DNA of 39,584 bases from Adonisia turfae CCMR0081 (GTDB taxonomy: Bacteria; Cyanobacteriota; Cyanobacteriia; Phormidesmidales; Phormidesmidaceae), in NCBI RefSeq assembly GCF_011009555.1, contig NZ_QXHD01000003.1, positions 569,202 to 608,785 on the forward strand. The letters are read 5' to 3'. Each line of letters begins with the position of its first letter. Within the stretch, counting starts at the first letter, position 1. This document shows positions 34,767 through 39,584 of this stretch, piece by piece. The notes below the pieces were generated by a model. The model was given only the letters and a program-made list of their open reading frames with translations, was not told where the DNA came from and ran no database searches. The position numbers were made by a program, and so were the translations under genes.

Positions 34767-34796
34767 AAAAAAGGCAGGCAAGCACTTGGGCTTGCC
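34767..34796 (-). terminator. Rho-independent terminator of tsf
   Basis: On the minus strand, GGCAAGC (34796-34790) pairs perfectly with GCTTGCC (34783-34777) across six bases. TGCCTTTTTT follows. It lies about 40 bases after the tsf stop codon. Confidence 0.9.
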
Positions 34797-34834
34797 ATAC
34801 CGATTTAGAAAAAAATTATCCACACAGAAGAGGA

Positions 34835-35605
34835 CTATTTCTTTTTCTTTTTGCCTTTCTTCTTTGCTGTTTTAGGAGCAGTTTCAGTAGGCTTCTCGTC
34901 TTTAGCTTCCACCTTAGGAGCTGCTGGTTCAGAAGGCTTTTCCTCTTTCTTTTGACCTGTTTGAGCAGCGACTTCTGCTGCAAAGTTTTCCTCTTTCTTC
35001 TCAATACCTTCACCTAGAGTGAATCGTGAGAAACGGCGAACCTGGATATTTTCACCTAGAGTTGCCACTAACTGTTTGATCAACTCTTCAATAGTGATGT
35101 TTTGATCCTTAATGAAGGGCTGGTCTAATAAAGATTGTTCTTTGAGACGCTTTTCAATACGACCATCTACGATCTTGGCGCGGATGTTTTCAGGCTTCTT
35201 AGCAAGATCCTCGCGACCCATTTCAATTTCCCGCTCGTGGTCAATGGAATCTTGAGAAATATCGCTGGTTCTAACCACTTCGACGTTAGGACATGCTGCT
35301 ATTTGCATAGCAATGTCGCGTGCTAAGGTTTTGAACTCTTCCCGACGGGCAACGAAGTCTGTTTCGCAGTTGATTTCCACAAGGACACCCACACGACCAC
35401 CGGTGTGGATGTAACTTTCCACTAGACCTTCTGCCGCAACTCGGCCTTCCTTCTTAGCCGCTGAAGTAATACCTTTCTGACGGAGCCACTCAATGGCCTT
35501 CTGTAGATCACCGTCCGATGCTTGGAGGGCTTTTTTACAGTCCATCATGCCTGCGCCAGTAGTATCGCGCAGCTCTTTTACTTGCTTTGCAGAAATGCCT
35601 GCCAT
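34835..35605 (-). CDS. tsf: Translation elongation factor Ts
   Basis: EF-Ts exchanges GDP for GTP on EF-Tu. This 256-residue protein starts [27 protein letters not shown], with the [10 protein letters not shown] segment near residue 82, the usual interaction site. The core ends near residue 220. It carries a Lys/Glu/Pro-rich tail of about 45 residues ([13 protein letters not shown]..., ending KKKGKKKKK), an extension not present in the minimal family. A strong ribosome binding site, AGGAGGAG, precedes the ATG. It is the second gene of the rpsB-tsf operon and ends in a terminator. Confidence 0.97.
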   Translation of the reverse strand: MAGISAKQVKELRDTTGAGMMDCKKALQASDGDLQKAIEWLRQKGITSAAKKEGRVAAEGLVESYIHTGGRVGVLVEINCETDFVARREEFKTLARDIAMQIAACPNVEVVRTSDISQDSIDHEREIEMGREDLAKKPENIRAKIVDGRIEKRLKEQSLLDQPFIKDQNITIEELIKQLVATLGENIQVRRFSRFTLGEGIEKKEENFAAEVAAQTGQKKEEKPSEPAAPKVEAKDEKPTETAPKTAKKKGKKKKK

Positions 35606-35753
35606 TATCTCCTCCTACACTAATGCTCTACTTTGAAAAAATATTTTGACAGAACAAGCTTTTTGCCAATGTTAAGACCTGCGCCTAAAGCATCAACAGC
35701 TGAACCTATGGTGGGGATCAGCTGCTATATGTAATGCAAAAGCCTACAGCGTG

Positions 35754-36599
35754 TTATTCGCTCTCTGCTTCATCTGCCGCAGGTGCTGCTGGTACTTCAT
35801 CTGCTGTAGGAGCGTCTCCAGCATTGGGAATATCGGCTGCATCATAATCATAGTCTTCTTCGGCACTTGGATAGTCGGCGTAAATGTCGCCTTCATCACT
35901 ATTGTCCTGCGGTGCCTGACCATGGGAACCCTCATAGATGGCATTCGCTAAGCTACCTAGAATTAACTTGATTGAACGAATGGCATCATCGTTGCCGGGA
36001 ATTGGAATATCAACCACATCGGGATCACAGTTGGTATCCAATAGTGACACAATTGGAATCCCTAATTTCTGACACTCTTGCACTGCGTTATATTCACGCT
36101 TGATGTCAACCATGATGACTACGTCTGGCAGACGCCGCATCAGCTTAATACCACCCAGATATTTTTGAAGCTTCTCGAGTTCACGACGCAAAACAGCAGC
36201 TTCTTTTTTCGGGCGTAGAGCTAGAGCTCCTGTCTCTTGCATGCGCTCTAGCTCTTTGAGACGCTCTACACGTGTTTTAATGGTGGTCCAGTTGGTTAGC
36301 ATTCCACCTAACCAACGCTGGTTGATGTAGTAAGACCCACAACGTCTGGCTTCTTCAGCGACAATTCCGGCAGCTTGGCGCTTAGTGCCCACAAACAAAA
36401 ACTTCTGACCTTTCTCTGCTGAAGTCCGTACGAAGGAATAAGCGTTATCGAGCAGCTGAGCCGTCTGGACTAGGTCAATAATATGTACACCGTTACGTGC
36501 GGTAAAAATATACCGATCCATTTTAGGGTTCCAACGGCGGGTCTGATGACCAAAATGAACCCCTGACTCAAGCAGTTGAGCCAATGTTACAACAGGCAT
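35754..36599 (-). CDS. rpsB: 30S ribosomal protein S2
   Basis: This 281-residue protein of the small subunit starts [27 protein letters not shown], with [11 protein letters not shown] and [10 protein letters not shown], the usual S2 segments. The core ends near residue 228 ([15 protein letters not shown]...). The last 55 residues are an acidic, alanine-rich extension ([22 protein letters not shown] and later [11 protein letters not shown]). The ribosome binding site AAGGAGAG lies eight bases before the ATG. An upstream leader with two nested inverted repeats (36612-36696) may be the target for autoregulation. It is followed after 148 bases by tsf. Confidence 0.97.
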   Translation of the reverse strand: MPVVTLAQLLESGVHFGHQTRRWNPKMDRYIFTARNGVHIIDLVQTAQLLDNAYSFVRTSAEKGQKFLFVGTKRQAAGIVAEEARRCGSYYINQRWLGGMLTNWTTIKTRVERLKELERMQETGALALRPKKEAAVLRRELEKLQKYLGGIKLMRRLPDVVIMVDIKREYNAVQECQKLGIPIVSLLDTNCDPDVVDIPIPGNDDAIRSIKLILGSLANAIYEGSHGQAPQDNSDEGDIYADYPSAEEDYDYDAADIPNAGDAPTADEVPAAPAADEAESE

Positions 36600-36904
36600 T
36601 TAATTCTCTCCTTTCGGGTTAAACCTCCACCTGGTGCGCATTTCAGTCGTTAAGTGTAGGTTTTACTTCACCTGACTTTGACTGAAACACCCGAAATATC
36701 CAAGTGTGTGAATTTTTTGACAGCTAAACTAGGGTAACACAGCAAGTTGCTGACTTCTTGAATCATGTCAGTCTCTTTGCCTGCTATTGGAAGTTGCAAT
36801 TTTGGGTAGTCTGTGGATGATGGGTAAGTGTGTCTGCAACGTAAAGTGGCACAGACATGTTGCTTTGATGTTGCCCGTCGTTAACTGAAGGCTTTTGGTG
36901 CTTT
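36600..36904. other. 305-base gap between divergent rpsB and pilT-like genes
   Basis: No gene is supported. The rpsB side holds the nested inverted repeat at 36612-36696 that forms its leader. The pilT side (36720-36904) has no clear motif; the pilT ATG is preceded by GCTTTT without a strong ribosome binding site. Confidence 0.65.
36612..36696 (-). promoter_or_regulatory. Nested inverted-repeat leader of rpsB
   Basis: In rpsB mRNA order, TTTCGGGT (36696-36689) pairs with ACCCGAAA (36619-36612), and inside it TTTCAGTC (36687-36680) pairs with GACTGAAA (36648-36641). The 3' outer arm directly abuts the ribosome binding site GGAG. Such a helix could hide or expose the site, as expected for a ribosomal-protein autoregulatory leader. 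This is inference; the pairing itself is exact. Confidence 0.65.
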
Positions 36905-38125
36905 ATGACTGATCAACAACGCTCTGCTTCAATGCCGTCTGTTCCGCCGCCTCCACCTAAGCGGGTTGCACCACCCCCACCGCCGGGAATGGGTAGAGCT
37001 GGTGGTGCACGTTCAGCGGCACCGCCCCCAATGCCAAAGTCTGCTGGTGGCGTCAGAGTCGGCGGTGGCGTAACCCTAGAGCGTATCGTTCGTGAGGCCT
37101 TTGATAAAGGTTTTTCTGATGTGCATCTGGGTGTGGGGGAAGTGCCTCGTTTTCGGAACCGGGGCGAAATTGAAACCACAGACTATCCTGCTACTGACGA
37201 AGCCACATTCTACGCATGGCTATCTGAGGTCCTAAAGCCCGATCAAATCCAAGACTTTAAACAAACGATGGATTTTGACGGGGCAGCTCATTTTGACTTC
37301 ACGCGTGTACGCATCAACATATTCAATACACTGCGTGGGCCTTCCTTGGTGATGCGTCTGATTCCGGTGAAGATTCTCACGCTTGATCAGCTGAGCTTGC
37401 CAGTAGTCTTAAAGGATATTTGCCACTATCACAAAGGTCTGGTTTTGGTGACTGGTCCCACTGGGTCGGGTAAGTCAACATCGCTGGCTGCGATGATTGA
37501 CTACATCAATACGGATATGCCGAAGAACATTATCACCATTGAGGACCCGGTGGAATTTGTCCATGCGAGTCGTATGTCCTTAATCAAGCAGCGAGAAGTG
37601 GGGATTCACACGCTGGAGTTTAAGAATGCTCTTAAGGCATCGCTTCGGGAAGATCCAGATGTCATTCTGATTGGTGAGATTCGCGATCGCGAAACTGTAG
37701 ATATTGCGTTGAAAGCAGCTCAAACAGGTCACCTTGTATTTGGTACCCTGCATACCAACAGTGCGGTAAAGACGGTTGAGCGTATTTTAGGCATGTACGA
37801 ACCGGAACAGCAGAGTGCGGTGCGCATCTCAATTGCTGAATCTTTGGTGGCGGTTGTGGCTCAAGGGCTATGTCGTACGACCGATGGTAAGCGAGCGGCT
37901 TTCCATGAAATTCTGATCAACACCGATGCCATTAAAGATTATATTCAGCGAGGTCAGCTGGATGAGGTAGAGGCTCTGCTACCAAAATGTAGTTTTGATG
38001 GTATGTGCACCATGAATCAATCCCTTTACTCTCTATATGAGTCGGGACGTATTACTGAGGAGACTGCTTTAGAGATGTCACCTCGTCAAAATGAGATGGC
38101 GCAGATGTTGCGTGGTCGGATTTAG
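36905..38125 (+). CDS. PilT-like type IV pilus retraction ATPase
   Basis: This 406-residue hexameric ATPase is of the PilT type and acts at the cytoplasmic base of type IV pili. An unusual Pro/Gly/Ala-rich N-terminus (about residues 10-50, VPPPPPKRVAPPPPP) precedes the PAS-like domain. Walker A is GPTGSGKST, Walker B DVILIGEIRD and the His box TGHLVFGTLHTNSA. The C-terminal motif that is AIRNLIRE in classical PilT reads AIKDYIQRG here, so a PilT2-like paralogue is likely. Cyanobacteria often have several PilT proteins. A terminator for this gene lies inside the convergent cofG coding region (38220). Confidence 0.88.
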   Translation: MTDQQRSASMPSVPPPPPKRVAPPPPPGMGRAGGARSAAPPPMPKSAGGVRVGGGVTLERIVREAFDKGFSDVHLGVGEVPRFRNRGEIETTDYPATDEATFYAWLSEVLKPDQIQDFKQTMDFDGAAHFDFTRVRINIFNTLRGPSLVMRLIPVKILTLDQLSLPVVLKDICHYHKGLVLVTGPTGSGKSTSLAAMIDYINTDMPKNIITIEDPVEFVHASRMSLIKQREVGIHTLEFKNALKASLREDPDVILIGEIRDRETVDIALKAAQTGHLVFGTLHTNSAVKTVERILGMYEPEQQSAVRISIAESLVAVVAQGLCRTTDGKRAAFHEILINTDAIKDYIQRGQLDEVEALLPKCSFDGMCTMNQSLYSLYESGRITEETALEMSPRQNEMAQMLRGRI

Positions 38126-38178
38126 AGTCGACAGGATACTCATTCATCTTTATTTGATGTGAGTAGCTTTGGTTCAGC

Positions 38179-39162
38179 TCACGCTTCACAATTTCGTTGG
38201 ATATTTAGAGTCTTCCGTGAGTCCAGTCGTGTTCGCCATGACTGGACTTTTTGTTGAAGGTTCGCAGGAAGCCAGCTGTCATATTGTGAGTAGACGGGCA
38301 AACGTGGCGTCAAGCTGTAGTTTTGGGTCTGTAGCTGGGCTGTGAGTGTCGACAGAGTTTTGTGATGATAGGTGGGGTTGACTTCATCTAGTGGTCCAAT
38401 GCCGCCTAAATCTCTTGCTCCAGCCTTTAGGCAAGCTAAGAGCGTTTGAGTTGACTGCACTAGATTCGGTGGGATCTGAATCGTAATGTCCTCTGGCAAA
38501 ATCTGACGAGTGATATGGACAGCACGGATTAACATGTTGTCGTCACAGGGAAGAGCGAGTTGGGTCTGGCGTTCGCCAGGCTGATGGGGTTGAAGAATAA
38601 CTTCTTGGATATGACCGTACTGGTTGTGGAGGGTTGAGATCGCAACCAGTGTTTCTTCCCAATCTGTTTCCGTTTCACCGATGCCTAAAAGAAGTCCAGT
38701 CGTAAAGGGAATTTGCAACTGTCCTGCCCACATTAGTTGCTCTAGCCTGACTGCTGGTCGTTTACTTGGGGCATGATGGTGAACGTTATCCAACAAAGTA
38801 GGTGTGAGCTGCTCCAGCATCAGCCCCATTGAAACATTCACCTGCTTGAGCCTTTTCATTTCTTCAAAGCTAAGGGGGCCGACATTGGTATGGGGTAAGA
38901 ATCCTTCTGCAATGGCTAAGTGGCAAAGATCATATATGCGGTCTAACCAGGTTCGACGACGTGAACTTTTGGGATGAACTTCTCCGCTCAGAATTAATAT
39001 TTCAATGGCATCTAATTCTTGGAGCATAGCCCGTGCCCTAGGAAGACTCAACCATATATCAGAGCCTGGCTGGACTCGAAAATTACAGTAACTACATTGA
39101 TTGAAGCACTCATATGTCGGGACTAGAGTGTATGCCGGACTATAGGTGATGGTCAGGCTCAA
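38179..39162 (-). CDS. cofG: 7,8-didemethyl-8-hydroxy-5-deazariboflavin synthase subunit CofG
   Basis: CofG is the radical SAM half of the enzyme that makes the deazaflavin Fo from tyrosine and a pyrimidine intermediate, together with CofH. This 327-residue protein has the [4Fe-4S] motif with Cys19, Cys23 and Cys26 (CFNQCSYCNF). It then shows LILSGEVHPKS, TTGLLLGIGET and LGGIGPLDEVNP, as in CofG. In cyanobacteria Fo can act as an antenna of photolyases, and F420 is not always made. CofH is not in the window. The 3' end of the gene overlaps a plus-strand terminator for the pilT-like gene, and psbA is divergent. Confidence 0.93.
   Translation of the reverse strand: MSLTITYSPAYTLVPTYECFNQCSYCNFRVQPGSDIWLSLPRARAMLQELDAIEILILSGEVHPKSSRRRTWLDRIYDLCHLAIAEGFLPHTNVGPLSFEEMKRLKQVNVSMGLMLEQLTPTLLDNVHHHAPSKRPAVRLEQLMWAGQLQIPFTTGLLLGIGETETDWEETLVAISTLHNQYGHIQEVILQPHQPGERQTQLALPCDDNMLIRAVHITRQILPEDITIQIPPNLVQSTQTLLACLKAGARDLGGIGPLDEVNPTYHHKTLSTLTAQLQTQNYSLTPRLPVYSQYDSWLPANLQQKVQSWRTRLDSRKTLNIQRNCEA
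38220..38254 (+). terminator. Plus-strand terminator inside cofG
   Basis: AGTCCAGTC (38220-38228) pairs perfectly with GACTGGACT (38240-38248) and is followed by TTTTTGTT. It lies 95 bases after the pilT-like stop, within the last 80 bases of cofG on the other strand, so the same DNA encodes CofG residues and ends pilT transcription. Confidence 0.75.
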
Positions 39163-39499
39163 CGTGACTATCCTCTTTGCTAATCGTTACAAAAAATGAG
39201 CAATTACTTCAAGCCTTAGAATCTAAAAGTAGACTGTCTTACCCGCCGTACAGGCTAACTTACATACTCTGTTAGAACCGGGGGCGTAAGGAGTGAAATG
39301 TTTGTAGATCCTTCTGTCTCAGCGACCTTGGTGAATTGACTTTCAATATGCAAGCCCATCAATAAGGCATTCAGACGCCGACTTTTAAAATTCTCTCACG
39401 ATTATAAAGTTTACAAAAATAGGTATTTCTTTTAGCATGTATATGTGGGCTAATTGCCTACTGTCGTACCTCGACAATATTTATAGGATTCATAAAATC
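39163..39499. other. 337-base region between divergent cofG and psbA
   Basis: This region holds the psbA promoter (39410-39438) and upstream DNA. A 13-codon frame (39298-39339, MFVDPSVSATLVN) follows TAAGGAG at a proper distance and could be a small open frame, but no homology is known to me. No other gene is supported. Confidence 0.55.
39410..39438 (+). promoter_or_regulatory. Probable psbA promoter
   Basis: TTTACA (39410-39415) and TAGCAT (39433-39438) are separated by 17 bases, and the ATG lies about 60 bases further. The hexamers, spacing and leader length fit a sigma-70-type psbA promoter. The second hexamer departs from TATAAT. Confidence 0.5.
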
Positions 39500-39584
39500 A
39501 TGACAACTACTCTACAGCAGCGCTCTAGCGCTAATCTGTGGGATCAGTTTTGTGAGTGGGTTACTAGCACTGAGAACCGCCTCT
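39500..39584 (+). CDS. psbA: Photosystem II D1 protein, 5' end only
   Basis: The first 28 codons, reading [20 protein letters not shown] and then VTSTENRL, match the start of the photosystem II reaction-centre protein D1. The gene continues past the right edge (the whole protein is about 360 residues). Cyanobacteria usually have several copies; residues that tell the D1 forms apart lie beyond the window. Confidence 0.95.
   Translation, partial: MTTTLQQRSSANLWDQFCEWVTSTENRL

Overview
The window is chromosomal DNA of a cyanobacterium. The evidence is a complete kaiA-kaiB-kaiC clock cluster, the first codons of psbA (photosystem II D1) at the right edge, a Ycf46-type AAA ATPase, a DUF2808 secreted protein, a cytochrome c6-like protein, and about 18 copies of the HIP1 palindrome GCGATCGC. 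GC content looks close to 50%. Full-length KaiA and intergenic palindromic repeats fit a non-Nostocales filamentous or unicellular lineage, but I cannot name a genus. Nearly all genes are recognisable housekeeping or conserved cyanobacterial genes. I saw no CRISPR array, prophage, intact insertion sequence or rRNA operon.

Layout. 1-3.7 kb: a TRAP carboxylate transporter (large permease cut by the left edge; the binding protein on the opposite strand) with an MFS transporter between them. 3.8-6.2 kb: a CPBP membrane protease converging on S-formylglutathione hydrolase. 6.2-10.1 kb: a secreted spondin-domain PEP-CTERM protein, an ECF-like sigma factor and its membrane anti-sigma factor in a translationally coupled pair, then a VKOR-thioredoxin oxidoreductase. 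10.2-12.6 kb: a zinc-ribbon/YdcF fusion, a Uma2 nuclease-like gene, a decayed second Uma2 copy and one small unknown ORF. 12.7-15.9 kb: pntA-pntB transhydrogenase. 15.9-16.8 kb: the longest gene-poor stretch.

16.8-22.7 kb: a DUF2808 protein, then the conserved rpmH-rnpA-PH-yidC-khpB(jag)-yceD-ycf46 run, which joins ribosome, RNase P and membrane-insertion functions. 22.7-25.6 kb: an SH3 protein, a cytochrome c6-like gene coupled to NAD kinase, and a secreted protein of unknown role. 25.7-28.8 kb: kaiABC on the minus strand, with an unusually long, structured gap between kaiB and kaiC. 29.1-30.9 kb: tRNA-Arg(CCG), an orphan ABC-2 ATPase and a LapA-domain protein. 30.9-34.6 kb: recG coupled to a conserved unknown gene. 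34.8-36.6 kb: rpsB-tsf with a structured leader. 36.9-39.6 kb: a pilT-like ATPase, the deazaflavin synthase subunit cofG, and psbA.

I found no obviously new multi-gene system. The points most worth checking are nucleic-acid structures: a perfect 17-bp inverted repeat inside rnpA, nested inverted repeats upstream of rpsB and between kaiB and kaiC, tandem repeats abutting the kaiC start and preceding the sigma factor gene, and a terminator for pilT embedded in cofG. At the protein level, the VKOR has lost its conserved loop cysteine pair.
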